Shown here piece after piece: positions 1 to 8,352 of a stretch of DNA of 64,000 nucleotides (within the stretch, counting starts at the first letter, position 1; the number at the start of each line of letters is the position of its first letter). The notes under the pieces were generated by a model that was not told the origin of the DNA, did not search any database, and was given only the letters and a program-made list of their open reading frames with translations. The stretch lies in contig NZ_SJSO01000010.1 of the NCBI RefSeq assembly GCF_004331735.1, forward strand, positions 114,081 through 178,080. Reading direction: 5' to 3'. This DNA comes from Pedobacter psychrodurus (GTDB taxonomy: Bacteria > Bacteroidota > Bacteroidia > Sphingobacteriales > Sphingobacteriaceae). Made by a program: the position numbers and the translations under genes.

Positions 1-834
1 TAAATTGTAGGCAGAAGCGCTAAAATCTACATCAGCCACATCTTTTAAACGCAGCAATTCGCCATTGGCACTGGCCCTTAACACCACATTTTCATAGCCT
101 TGCTTGGTACTAAAACGTCCGGAATATTTTAACACATATTCGAAAGCCTGAGACCGTTTACCAGAACTCTCACCGGTTTTACCTGGCGACGCCTCTAAAC
201 TTTGCTCATCAAGCGCTTTCATCACTTCATCTACAGAGATTTTATAAGCCTGCATACGGTCGGGTTTAAGCCAGATCCGCATGGCATAATCCCTATCACC
301 CAAAATATCGGCAAAACCCACACCATCAACCCTTTTCAACTCAGAAAGCAAGTTGATATCGGCATAATTGTAAAGGAAGTTCTGGTTCATTTTAGGGTCT
401 TTACTGTACAAATTGATGTACATTAACATGTTAGACTCCTCGCGGGTGATTTTTACCCCCTCACGAACTACCAAAGGAGGAAGTTTATTGGTAACGGCCG
501 CTACACGGTTCTGTACGTTAAGCGAAGCCTGATTGGGATCGGTACCTAAGTTAAATACTACCTGGATGGATGCTTCACCATCGTTACCGGCATCAGAGGC
601 AATATATTTCATGCCTGGCACACCGTTAAGCGCACGTTCGAGCGGAATAACCACCGATTTGATCAACAACTCGTTATTTGCCCCCGGGTACTCTGCCGTA
701 ATATTAACTTTAGGTGGCGAAATAGAAGGGAATTGTGTAACGGGCAGGTAGCTGATGGCCAACACCCCAAGAAACACAATGACAAGCGATATTACTATAG
801 AAAGGACGGGCCTTTGTATGAATTTACTAAACAT
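1..834 (-). CDS. RND multidrug efflux transporter, inner-membrane pump (N-terminal part)
   Basis: The reading frame opens at 834 and runs off the left edge; 278 residues are visible. The N-terminus MFSKFIQRPVLSIVISL and the following text (YLPVTQFPSISPP, YPGANNELL, NVQNRVAAV, LKRVDGVGFADILGDRDYAMRIWLKPD) are typical of the AcrB/MexB (HAE1) family: first transmembrane helix, then the periplasmic porter domain. The family exports drugs by proton antiport as a trimer, together with an adaptor and an outer-membrane channel. The start lies 24 bp after the adaptor gene stop on the same strand, so the two form an operon; an outer-membrane TolC-like gene would be expected beyond the window. The family is certain; the substrate cannot be told. 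Confidence 0.93.
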   Translation of the reverse strand, partial: MFSKFIQRPVLSIVISLVIVFLGVLAISYLPVTQFPSISPPKVNITAEYPGANNELLIKSVVIPLERALNGVPGMKYIASDAGNDGEASIQVVFNLGTDPNQASLNVQNRVAAVTNKLPPLVVREGVKITREESNMLMYINLYSKDPKMNQNFLYNYADINLLSELKRVDGVGFADILGDRDYAMRIWLKPDRMQAYKISVDEVMKALDEQSLEASPGKTGESSGKRSQAFEYVLKYSGRFSTKQGYENVVLRASANGELLRLKDVADVDFSASAYNL

Positions 835-858
835 AAAATAAGTATGGAGGGTGGTAGA

Positions 859-1941
859 TTATTCTGTTTTCAATCTCAATTGTTTCATCACTTCCTGAGG
901 CTGCTGGAATTTGAAGGCAATTTTATCATCGTCTTTTACCTTCTGCACCCCTTCAAGCAATATTTTATCATCCGTGGTGATGCCATCGCCAATGATGTAC
1001 AAATCTGGCACCTCGCCTGCAATGGTGATGGCTCTGGAATGTACTTTGTTATTTTTATCAATCACAAAAACATAAGTTTTATCCTGAATATCGTAAGTAG
1101 CCTTTTGTGGAATTACCAAGGCATTTTTTAAGGGCACTACCATCTGGATCTTGCCCGTTTCTCCATTTTTAAGCAAGTTATCAGAATTGTTAAACCTTGC
1201 TCTGAAAGCGATGTTTCCTGTCTCATTATCGAATTCGCTTTCGATTACTTCAACCTTACCTTTCGATTTCAGTAACTCGTTATTTGCCAATAACAGGCTA
1301 ACTTCTTGCTGACCTTTTGCCTTTGCAGTACTCTGGTAATTCAGGTACTCTGGCTCAGATACATTGAAATAGGCAAAAACCTGGCTGTTATCTGAAAGAC
1401 TGGTCAATAAGGCACCTTCATCAACCAAGCTACCCAGTTTTAAAGGAATACGATCGATGGTACCATCAAAAGGCGCCCTGATTTCGGTATTGGATAAATG
1501 AAATTTGGCCAATGAGGTTTCGGCATTTGCCGATTGTAGTTTGGCTTTAGCCATAGCCAGTTCATTTTTAGAAACGATGTTTTTATCAGACAGTAATTTC
1601 GTGTTTTCTAATTCAATTTCTGCCGATTTAGTTTCGGCCTGTGCTTTTAACAACTCAGATTGGGCCGCTTTAGGCATAATCTTAAATAACAACTGACCTG
1701 CTTTTACATGCTGGCCTTCATCTACATAAATATTTTGGAGATACCCCTTTTCCTGGGCTCTAACTTCGATATTCCTCACAGATTTAATCTGCGAAACATA
1801 TTCCTTGGTAAACGAAGTATCCATTCTTAACGGTGTAGTTACCGCATAAGTAGCTACTTCTTCTTTTTCTTCTTTTTTCGAGGTACAACCCGTTACGTAA
1901 AGCAAAGTACATAAGCCTAAGCACATGACAACTCTTTTCAT
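859..1941 (-). CDS. RND efflux periplasmic adaptor (MFP) lipoprotein
   Basis: The 360-residue product starts with a lipoprotein signal (YVTGC, lipidated Cys19). Then come a beta-barrel/lipoyl half (VRAQEKGYLQNIYVDEGQHVKAG), an alpha-helical hairpin (about residues 95-150, rich in Ala, Glu and Lys), the second lipoyl half (TEIRAPFDGTIDRIPLKLGSLV) and the C-terminal barrel. This is the usual order and length for AcrA/MexA-type adaptors, which bridge the inner-membrane pump to an outer-membrane channel. It is the first gene of the operon with the pump at 1-834. The long upstream region contains palindromes that may be repressor sites, although no TetR-type regulator is in view. Confidence 0.93.
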   Translation of the reverse strand: MKRVVMCLGLCTLLYVTGCTSKKEEKEEVATYAVTTPLRMDTSFTKEYVSQIKSVRNIEVRAQEKGYLQNIYVDEGQHVKAGQLLFKIMPKAAQSELLKAQAETKSAEIELENTKLLSDKNIVSKNELAMAKAKLQSANAETSLAKFHLSNTEIRAPFDGTIDRIPLKLGSLVDEGALLTSLSDNSQVFAYFNVSEPEYLNYQSTAKAKGQQEVSLLLANNELLKSKGKVEVIESEFDNETGNIAFRARFNNSDNLLKNGETGKIQMVVPLKNALVIPQKATYDIQDKTYVFVIDKNNKVHSRAITIAGEVPDLYIIGDGITTDDKILLEGVQKVKDDDKIAFKFQQPQEVMKQLRLKTE

Positions 1942-2023
1942 TTTTTTTTGTTAAATGGTTTTAATCTGATTTATTTTTTCTCTAATTAGCTTCCATCGGC
2001 AACCAATTTATGATGAAAAGCAG

Positions 2024-2040
2024 TCTACAACTTGTGTAGA
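2024..2040. promoter_or_regulatory. Palindrome upstream of the RND operon
   Basis: TCTACA, a 5-base spacer and TGTAGA form a perfect dyad 83-99 bp ahead of the adaptor start. It could be an operator or lie close to the promoter. No gene on the other side competes for it. Confidence 0.35.
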
Positions 2041-2109
2041 TGCTTAATTGATTTCAATAAATTATGGTTACGCAATGGTTTAATTCGAGAGCGAAATAAA
2101 TACAGATTT

Positions 2110-2137
2110 ATGAAGTTATAATGAAGTTGAACTTCAT
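2110..2137. promoter_or_regulatory. Three-copy ATGAAGTT operator-like cluster upstream of the RND operon
   Basis: ATGAAGTT occurs at 2110-2117 and again at 2121-2128, and its inverse AACTTCAT at 2130-2137. The last two make a 17-base perfect palindrome with one central base. The cluster lies about 170-200 bp upstream of the adaptor gene in otherwise empty DNA, as expected for a dimeric efflux repressor site such as TetR type. The regulator itself is not in the window. Confidence 0.5.
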
Positions 2138-2649
2138 GTTTGGATTAGATAAATTGTATTTTCATCAAATAAAAGATGATTTATTACAACAAACAGAACA
2201 TTTACCTCCGCTTCTTGGACGGATTATCAGTTAACCGCTATATTTACATGAAGAAATGATACTTTTCAACCTAAACACTCCATTTTACGCTATTTTCAGA
2301 ATGATGGTAAATTGTATTTGTTGACGATAAACTAACATAAGTTAACCAACAAACATAATTTTAAGCGGAGTTAAAGGAAGTTAGGCACGTACTACTCTTG
2401 TCATCCTGAGGGATAAATTATTGTATAAAAGTCAATAGGAATGACAGGGAATTTTAATGAATTAATATATTGCATTAAGATTCCCGCCTGCGCGGGAATG
2501 ACGATTATTCTATTGGAATCTGTCAGTTGTAGCAGAGTCGAAGGATTATTTGGAGTGAAAGGCCGCTAAGCGATCAAGGCTATTTAACATTAGACCAGAA
2601 TCATCTTAATGACCTTAATTTCTTAATGATCTGTAGGATGATACCAAAA
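2138..2649. repeat. Gene-free stretch with REP-like intergenic repeat pieces
   Basis: No credible gene is seen. The stretch holds pieces resembling the short repeats common in Bacteroidota intergenic DNA: TCATCCTGAGG near 2401, a hairpin ATTCCCGC / GCGGGAAT at 2480-2499 followed by ATGACGA, and CAGAGTCGAAGGATTAT near 2534. They appear as separated fragments of what is often one element. The hairpin may also act as a terminator for the operon that ends at 2650. Confidence 0.5.
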
Positions 2650-3153
2650 TCACTTAATAAAGTAACCCTTAATTACCGAGAAAAGATAGATCAAAATTAC
2701 CCAGCCTGCTATCACAAATTTCGGCCATGCAATAAAATCTGTTCGCCAAAATTCAGCCAGATTTCCTGGGTGATGGAAACTGTGGAGTAGCCTGATATTC
2801 TCCATAATATCCAGTGAGCCAATTAAGAATGCCAGAAATAAATTAAGCCGCAGCAATTCATTTAGCCAACTCCTTTTTTCTCTTTGCATTTGTGAGTTAG
2901 ATAGCGTCATGATGAGCAGTACATATACCAATATAAATAGAAAATCGAGGTATGTATTCTTCTGCGCGATGTTTAAAAGGCTCTGATCGCCATAGAGCGT
3001 ATCGCTCCAAAGCGAAATAATTTCCACTCCTGTATCTTTATTGGCAAGCTCCAGGCTGATGATTCCTTTTCCACTGAAGTGCTGAAGTATCTTCCCTTGA
3101 AAGGACATCACCGCACAAACGATGATAAATACTAGGATCAATATCTTTTTCAT
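2650..3153 (-). CDS. Small membrane protein, third gene of a hydrolase operon
   Basis: The 167-residue product has about four hydrophobic segments: near residues 3-18, 67-83, 105-120 and 143-160. A polar, probably extracytoplasmic loop lies between the first two, and a charged cytoplasmic loop (QREKRSW) follows the second. No family is recognised. Its ATG overlaps the stop of the SGNH hydrolase gene by four bases (ATGA), a strong sign of translational coupling, so it probably works with that enzyme as a membrane anchor, transporter or receptor. The gene is real on operon grounds; the function is unknown. Confidence 0.7.
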   Translation of the reverse strand: MKKILILVFIIVCAVMSFQGKILQHFSGKGIISLELANKDTGVEIISLWSDTLYGDQSLLNIAQKNTYLDFLFILVYVLLIMTLSNSQMQREKRSWLNELLRLNLFLAFLIGSLDIMENIRLLHSFHHPGNLAEFWRTDFIAWPKFVIAGWVILIYLFSVIKGYFIK

Positions 3154-4367
3154 TTCTGGCCTCCTTCCTGTTGTTTTACAACTTCTATAACTGCACTTCC
3201 ATTTTTATTTGGATTGTTAATACAGTGAATAAAGGCTGCTGCTGTTTTTTTGAAATGTTTAGGCAATGGATGCAATTCATCTGTCCAACCGTTTTCACCA
3301 ACTGATCCTCTTGAATCGATATGGAATACCCTATTCTCACCTAACATTTCACTAAAAACGCGACCGATATCAATCATCATTTCGTTAAAGAGGTAAATCA
3401 TCGCATAAACAATTTTGCGCTGATCTTCGGGGTCGTAAATCCCCCTGAGTTGCAAAGGTGTTTTTAGCCATCCCCCATGTCCGAGAAAAGTTCGTGCAAA
3501 CAACCTGTACCATTTAAGTGGATTATATCCTGCTATTTTTTTATCGCTGGGAATGGCGTAATCGTAACCTTGTGTAATAATTTGTATCCCTGGAAATTTA
3601 CCGTGTTCACCCTTGCCTTTGCCCCCGGTAAGAATCCCATTTATAATAAAGTAATACTGGAGCTGAAAAAAGGCCAGTAAAGCATAAAAATCTTTAGATA
3701 TGAACTGGGTACCTCTTTGAAAGTCCTCTGGTTTATCTGGTGTGTTAGCCGCGTTCTGATACAAATATTTCGCAAATGCACTATTTTCAAATTCATTAGA
3801 GTCTCCTTTGTGTGTAACCATTGCTGCTATTCTCCGGTTTCCAACCAGGTCATTTCCTCCCCCGCTAATGATAAATACATCGGGTTGGAGCGTAGAAAGC
3901 TGTTCGACATATTTTTTGGCACTAACCATATTCATAAGCCAATCGCCTCCAGAGGCCAGACTATAAACAGCCATATTCTCTTCCATAGAAACCCAGTCGA
4001 TAACATCGCTTAAAAGAATAGGATAATTGAACCAAGAATCGCCCTCTACTACCACCACCCTGTTTTTAAGTCCGTTATGTTTGGCCGTATGTTTACGAAA
4101 GTTATTTTTTACCTTTTTTATAAAACGGGTATTACGCTGGCTATTCTTCAATGCATCTACTTTGGCCATAATCGGTTCTAGGGCTGCTATTTTACGCACT
4201 TGCTCCAGATTAAGATCGTAGATGTGTTGAATAATTTCAGAAAGATCAAACTCATTAATTTCAGGCCGCAATTTAATAAGTTCACTAACCGTAATTTTGT
4301 TATTGAGCAGTTTATCGATAAGATCTTTTTTTATTGCAGGATCCATGGCTTCACGATCGTTGTTCAT
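3150..4367 (-). CDS. SGNH/GDSL-type hydrolase with N-terminal helical region
   Basis: The 405-residue product has the SGNH catalytic blocks: GDSWFNYP with Ser111 as likely nucleophile, a glycine in the LASGGDW block, GGGNDL with Asn172, and DELHP with Asp363 and His366 near the C-terminus. Such enzymes cleave esters of lipids, acylated sugars or peptidoglycan. There is no signal peptide. About 100 mostly helical residues precede the catalytic domain and may bind a partner or hold the protein at the membrane. It lies 27 bp after the M19-like gene and overlaps the membrane-protein gene by four bases. Substrate unknown. Confidence 0.8.
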   Translation of the reverse strand: MNNDREAMDPAIKKDLIDKLLNNKITVSELIKLRPEINEFDLSEIIQHIYDLNLEQVRKIAALEPIMAKVDALKNSQRNTRFIKKVKNNFRKHTAKHNGLKNRVVVVEGDSWFNYPILLSDVIDWVSMEENMAVYSLASGGDWLMNMVSAKKYVEQLSTLQPDVFIISGGGNDLVGNRRIAAMVTHKGDSNEFENSAFAKYLYQNAANTPDKPEDFQRGTQFISKDFYALLAFFQLQYYFIINGILTGGKGKGEHGKFPGIQIITQGYDYAIPSDKKIAGYNPLKWYRLFARTFLGHGGWLKTPLQLRGIYDPEDQRKIVYAMIYLFNEMMIDIGRVFSEMLGENRVFHIDSRGSVGENGWTDELHPLPKHFKKTAAAFIHCINNPNKNGSAVIEVVKQQEGGQK

Positions 4368-4394
4368 ATCATTTTCTTTAGGTTAATTATGCTA

Positions 4395-5813
4395 TTACCT
4401 GAAATTTTTCTCCATAAAACTGAGCATATTACCGCTCATAAACTTCTCTACAATTTCTTCACCGGAGATTAGGTTACCTGGCATCGACATGGTATAATCT
4501 GGATTTTCAACAAAGGCATTTGCATGGATAAGAAGCCTGTCTTTCAGTAATCCAAAGTCAGCAGAGGTCCATATCCCATCAATAGGATTAACAATGCCAT
4601 CGTTGTCGCTTCCCAAACATTGGATATCCCAGGCCGGAAGTCTATTGATATCAAGCAGCACCGCAATATAGCGGATTTGTCTCCACACAAATAGTGCAGC
4701 ATGGAGCAAGATTGCCTCACTCCCAAGGTGCTTTCTAAAGAGTGCAATTTCATGACTACTGGCAATACGCCGCTCATCTAACTGTATCCCAAACAGTCCT
4801 TCACTTTGTGCAATAAGTACAATCTCGAGATCAGAGAAGTTAATATCTGCACTTAAAAACCAGTTATAAGCATAATCATCGCCACATATTGCTCCATGAC
4901 TAACAATTACGGGTATGTGCTCATTTTTGTATTCCTGGTCTAAAAGCTCGAAATATTCCTTTCTGGCCACAATGCTCATATGTTTAATATCAATAAGGAT
5001 TCGCTTTCCGTTTGTTTTAGCTAACAAAGCCCTTATCATATCCTTACCCAATGCATTGAGACCTTTTCCAAGCATTTCACTTTGATTGGTGATCAGTTTC
5101 ACTGAAAAATCGGTTAAACTAGCTGCATGCCCACATAATCCATTATAAAAATGATGGGCAAAAGTGATAAACAAAGGGCAGTGTGGCCATGCCTTTACCT
5201 TAGCCAGGTTATCCATTAAACTTTGTTTTACTAAAGGATCGTCGCTTCCTACATCTTCAAAGCGATTGTAAAGTGCGTGCATCCCTTCAAAAGATAATCC
5301 GATGTATACGGTATAGGCCTCATCATCTGTGCTTTGGGCAATATGTTGAAAATCTATTAATAATACATACCTAAGTTTCTTCGATCCAAAAGTGAATATT
5401 CTTCCATCTAAAGCCTTTAAAAAAGCATATTCATTTTCGAGGTCGGTAAAATACCCATTGTTTTGATCCTGAATATAATGTATACGCTCTTTTCCTATGC
5501 CAGTAACCAGGTTTACACTATCTGTTACCAAATCACCAGGTAAGGCATTTTTCCTGACAAATCCTTTTTCAAAAGGATAGAGTGAACAGAAAACAAGTCC
5601 AACACCTCCTTTTTCAAGCGCCTGAATACCTGCTTGAGGAAAGCTGGTAATACCTAAAATTTTATTCAGAATCTTTTTAACAAATGGTGGATTACCATAG
5701 AAATAAATGCAATCTTTTACCAAAGGGTCTGCGCCAGGTATCCTGTCAGGAAAGCTACGTCCGTAAGGTTTCATCGAAGGATGGCAATGTAAATCTGCAA
5801 TAGAAATATTCAT
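4395..5813 (-). CDS. Peptidase M19-like (membrane-dipeptidase type) metal hydrolase
   Basis: The start at 5813 (MNISIADLHCHP) is preferred over the upstream in-frame ATG at 5858, because the HxH metal site of this amidohydrolase fold normally sits near the N-terminus. Further M19-like blocks are LSFEGMHAL, FITFAHHF, ILIDIKHMS, PVIVSHG and LGSDNDGIV, and the C-terminal ISGEEIVEKFMSGN also fits. The product is 472 residues, a little longer than typical renal-dipeptidase relatives, and has no signal peptide, so it is probably cytoplasmic. M19 enzymes cleave dipeptides or related amides. First gene of an operon with the SGNH hydrolase and membrane protein. Confidence 0.8.
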   Translation of the reverse strand: MNISIADLHCHPSMKPYGRSFPDRIPGADPLVKDCIYFYGNPPFVKKILNKILGITSFPQAGIQALEKGGVGLVFCSLYPFEKGFVRKNALPGDLVTDSVNLVTGIGKERIHYIQDQNNGYFTDLENEYAFLKALDGRIFTFGSKKLRYVLLIDFQHIAQSTDDEAYTVYIGLSFEGMHALYNRFEDVGSDDPLVKQSLMDNLAKVKAWPHCPLFITFAHHFYNGLCGHAASLTDFSVKLITNQSEMLGKGLNALGKDMIRALLAKTNGKRILIDIKHMSIVARKEYFELLDQEYKNEHIPVIVSHGAICGDDYAYNWFLSADINFSDLEIVLIAQSEGLFGIQLDERRIASSHEIALFRKHLGSEAILLHAALFVWRQIRYIAVLLDINRLPAWDIQCLGSDNDGIVNPIDGIWTSADFGLLKDRLLIHANAFVENPDYTMSMPGNLISGEEIVEKFMSGNMLSFMEKNFR

Positions 5814-5997
5814 GAGCTGAAAGGTTTTAGATGAAATACTCCCTAAGGCACAGCACAAAAATCCGCTTGGGGATAATACTGGGTAATATTAAGTCAAGTG
5901 AAAAATACAGCACTCAACCGCAGATACCGGTCCGCTTTTACATCAAAAGCATACTGTTATCGAATACGTAAATATAACGGAACACCCAATAGATTCC

Positions 5998-6070
5998 AAT
6001 ACCCGCTAATAGGTATAAAATCTAATTGTACGCTATCGAAAAAGCACCATAAATACCGGCTAATGGGTAT
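5998..6070. promoter_or_regulatory. Pair of near-identical imperfect dyads in a divergent promoter region
   Basis: AATACCCGCTAATAGGTAT (5998-6016) and AATACCGGCTAATGGGTAT (6052-6070) differ at two positions, and each is roughly self-complementary at its ends (ATACC...GGTAT). They start 54 bp apart, about five helical turns. They lie in the 398-bp gap between the divergent M19-like operon (start 5813) and the gene at 6212, the right place for a regulator serving one or both arms. No gene is seen in the gap. Confidence 0.5.
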
Positions 6071-6211
6071 TTGTATTCTGCCCGACATTGGTTAAATTGC
6101 ATAATCAATACAAACTACTGTTACACCCTAAAGAATAAGTTAGCGCTATCTGATTAAGGAAGTACAGCTAATTGATTGTATAAACAACTGATTATTTAAG
6201 CCTCTCCTACC

Positions 6212-7165
6212 ATGAAATATTTAGTTACACTTGCCATCTTGGTCATTTTTAATGGTAGAACCTATGCCCAAAAAGATTGGGTTTATGCGCCATATTTCAG
6301 TTTCGGACTTAATTTAAATCTTAACTATGGAAAGAAGCAAACTTTTCCCGGCGTAAACCTGTATGGTGGTTTTGCGGTGAGTGCCGAATACAGGAATAGC
6401 TTTATTGCCAACTATGGAGGGAGTATTTCTATATACAGAAGAACTGTTGGCACTAATCTGAATCCTTTAATTGATAATATTGAGATAGACTTTACCAACT
6501 CTATATCTGCAGGATATGGTGGCAAACCGCTAAGTTATAAAAAACTGATACGCACGATGCAGAATTCTGCTTTCTATAACCTTAACTTAAACAATAATTA
6601 CTTTGGCCTGCTATCTACCAATATTGTTCTCAACAACCATCGGCGCAACCAAGTGGTGGGCTCGGTTACCCTTTCTGGCCCAGGACTTAGCTTTAATTAT
6701 TATAATGATGGTGCTGCGCCTGTAAAATGGTTTGGCATTGGTGATGGTTTTGATCGCTGGTGGACAGGTGGCGGTTCATTTTTTGTACACTCCCGCAGGG
6801 CTTTTAATTATGGGGAATTAAGTTTCGATCAGTTTACCGGCTACCAGCCATTTTTGTTCGAACTTTCAGAAATTATCGGTATTGATGTCCCTCCATATTC
6901 GGAGGCGAAGGATGATCAGTCTAGGAGAAAAAAAGATTCGAATTACAACAGCTCTCAATATCATCTGAGGATTGGATTGAACGAGCATTTTAGTGTTGAT
7001 GCAGGTGTATTGGGTTCATTAAGGGTTGGTGAAAACGGAACTATATTTTCTTTTCAAGATCTTATACATGTGATTGGCAAAATGCCTTTGCATCCAAATA
7101 ACGATGTGAACAGGGTTTTTATTGGAGGATCATTTAATAATATCAATTATGTTAAAGTTAAATAG
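6212..7165 (+). CDS. Secreted protein resembling polymorphic toxin type 23
   Basis: The 317-residue product has a cleavable signal peptide (about residues 1-20, ending TYAQ) and a Gly/Tyr/Asn-rich, beta-strand-rich body. Residues 160-189 contain a Phe-Asn-Tyr-Tyr-Asn-Asp stretch and GDGFDRWWTGGG, then a later FTGYQPF. From memory this arrangement (Asn-Asp, then G-D-x-x-D-R-x-x-T) recalls the Pfam Bact_toxin_23 family of Bacteroidota; I could not run a profile. The gene overlaps the start of a lipoprotein gene by 17 bp, so the two are probably co-expressed. It may instead be an ordinary outer-membrane or structural protein. Confidence 0.6.
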   Translation: MKYLVTLAILVIFNGRTYAQKDWVYAPYFSFGLNLNLNYGKKQTFPGVNLYGGFAVSAEYRNSFIANYGGSISIYRRTVGTNLNPLIDNIEIDFTNSISAGYGGKPLSYKKLIRTMQNSAFYNLNLNNNYFGLLSTNIVLNNHRRNQVVGSVTLSGPGLSFNYYNDGAAPVKWFGIGDGFDRWWTGGGSFFVHSRRAFNYGELSFDQFTGYQPFLFELSEIIGIDVPPYSEAKDDQSRRKKDSNYNSSQYHLRIGLNEHFSVDAGVLGSLRVGENGTIFSFQDLIHVIGKMPLHPNNDVNRVFIGGSFNNINYVKVK

Positions 7166-7871
7166 CAGCAAGCTCATTATTTTCGTGCTGGTGGCGCTGA
7201 GCTATTCTTGCACAGTCAGGAAACATCCGTTTAACTTTAATAGAAATATTGATCACACTTTTTTACAAAGCGTGATCAGTGGAAGCAAATCTATACTGGC
7301 CACCGAAAAGAATGCCACAAGCGCAAGAGTATATAAAGCTGGTTTTCTTCAAGGCTGGATGGAACAGAATCATTTCGTAGACTGGGCTGTTTTGAGTAAA
7401 CAGCGTAAAAATGAATTTACTTCCTATAACCGTGGGGGTAAAAGCGAATATGATGTTTACCTCATTTTATTTGATGCGAAAAATGGCAATAAGAATAGTT
7501 TTTTGTTTTTCACGGTACAGCGGCCATGGTTAGAAACCGATGCTGCAACAGGTTTCAGTCCTTTTTACTACGGAATTTTAGAAAGCCGTGCATCTGGTCC
7601 ATATCTCCTCGCTGATGAAACTTTTAGTATTACTGCTAAGGGCACAACCTATGCTCCAACGATTAGAAAAAGCAACAAACTCTATTTTTTACTGGATAAG
7701 CAATATGGCGCTAGCTTCAAATCAGACAGCCTTCGGATTGAAAAGGTCGTGCTTACGCAAGACAATCAACTAAGCGACAACAAAGCACTTGTGATATCGG
7801 TAGATGACGTATTGGGCGATAAGGTATCGCTTATTATGAGGTATGAAGACACCATTATTTTGAAACCTTAA
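7149..7871 (+). CDS. Lipoprotein encoded with the toxin-23-like protein
   Basis: The ATG at 7149 is chosen because it gives a clean lipoprotein signal (IIFVLVALSYSC, Cys21); an in-frame ATG at 7122 would add nine non-signal residues. The 240-residue product is soluble after the anchor and otherwise unrecognised; blocks such as FLFFTVQRPWLE and SFKSDSLRIEKVVL suggest a beta-rich fold. Its start lies inside the end of the preceding gene, pointing to coupled translation. If the neighbour is a toxin, this would be the natural candidate for a periplasmic immunity or partner protein. That is inference only. Confidence 0.72.
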   Translation: MLKLNSSKLIIFVLVALSYSCTVRKHPFNFNRNIDHTFLQSVISGSKSILATEKNATSARVYKAGFLQGWMEQNHFVDWAVLSKQRKNEFTSYNRGGKSEYDVYLILFDAKNGNKNSFLFFTVQRPWLETDAATGFSPFYYGILESRASGPYLLADETFSITAKGTTYAPTIRKSNKLYFLLDKQYGASFKSDSLRIEKVVLTQDNQLSDNKALVISVDDVLGDKVSLIMRYEDTIILKP

Positions 7872-7882
7872 CACAGTTAATC

Positions 7883-8077
7883 ATGAGAAAATTAAGAAAA
7901 AAAAGGGCTAAGCGAGATAAACTGTTTTTCTTATCTACATTAAGGTGCGTAGAAATTGATGGCGAGTTTTGTGTTTTCGAAAGAAAAGACGGTGGATGGT
8001 CCGAAACAGGTATAACCTATACTACTTGTGAAGAATGCAGAAGGCAAACAGGAACAGATCGCTGTTATTCGCTATAA
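7883..8077 (+). CDS. Small Cys-containing hypothetical protein
   Basis: The 64-residue product starts 12 bp after the lipoprotein stop. It has a very basic N-terminus (RKLRKKRAKRDK) and four cysteines, two in the CEECRR motif. No signal peptide or membrane segment is clear. Tight spacing and a composition unlike random AT-rich sequence support a real gene, perhaps a small nucleic-acid or metal-binding protein. Function unknown. Confidence 0.5.
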   Translation: MRKLRKKRAKRDKLFFLSTLRCVEIDGEFCVFERKDGGWSETGITYTTCEECRRQTGTDRCYSL

Positions 8078-8146
8078 TTCTTACCACTTCAACCGCAAAC
8101 ATCCTCAAAAACTAAAATTAATGCTCTTTAACGACAATACAACTAA

Positions 8147-8257
8147 ATGAAACGCAGAAAATTTATCCAAGATTTGAGAATTGGCCTTACGCTGGCCGGA
8201 GCAGTTCCTTCAACGGCTCTGGCAACCAGTTCACTAGTTAAAAAACATGATCCTTAA
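8147..8257 (+). CDS. 36-residue ORF consisting of a Tat-type signal sequence
   Basis: The frame starts MKRRKFIQDLRIGLTLAGA and ends TALATSSLVKKHDP. It has a twin-arginine-like motif (RRKFIQ), a hydrophobic core and an Ala-x-Ala-like site, followed by only about ten residues. It is either a micropeptide with a stand-alone Tat-like signal or the surviving front of a larger exported enzyme gene. It lies in the string of tiny ORFs after the lipoprotein gene. Confidence 0.35.
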   Translation: MKRRKFIQDLRIGLTLAGAVPSTALATSSLVKKHDP

Positions 8258-8352
8258 CATTTAGGCAACAGTATACTTACATTAAAGGATTACCTTCGCT
8301 AACACAAAAACAGCCTTTCTTTGTTTAAATAAACAGATTAAAACGGCACAAC

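Noticed and set aside
733..1131. Plus-strand 132-codon frame
   Set aside because: It lies almost wholly inside the adaptor and pump genes on the other strand and shows no family features.
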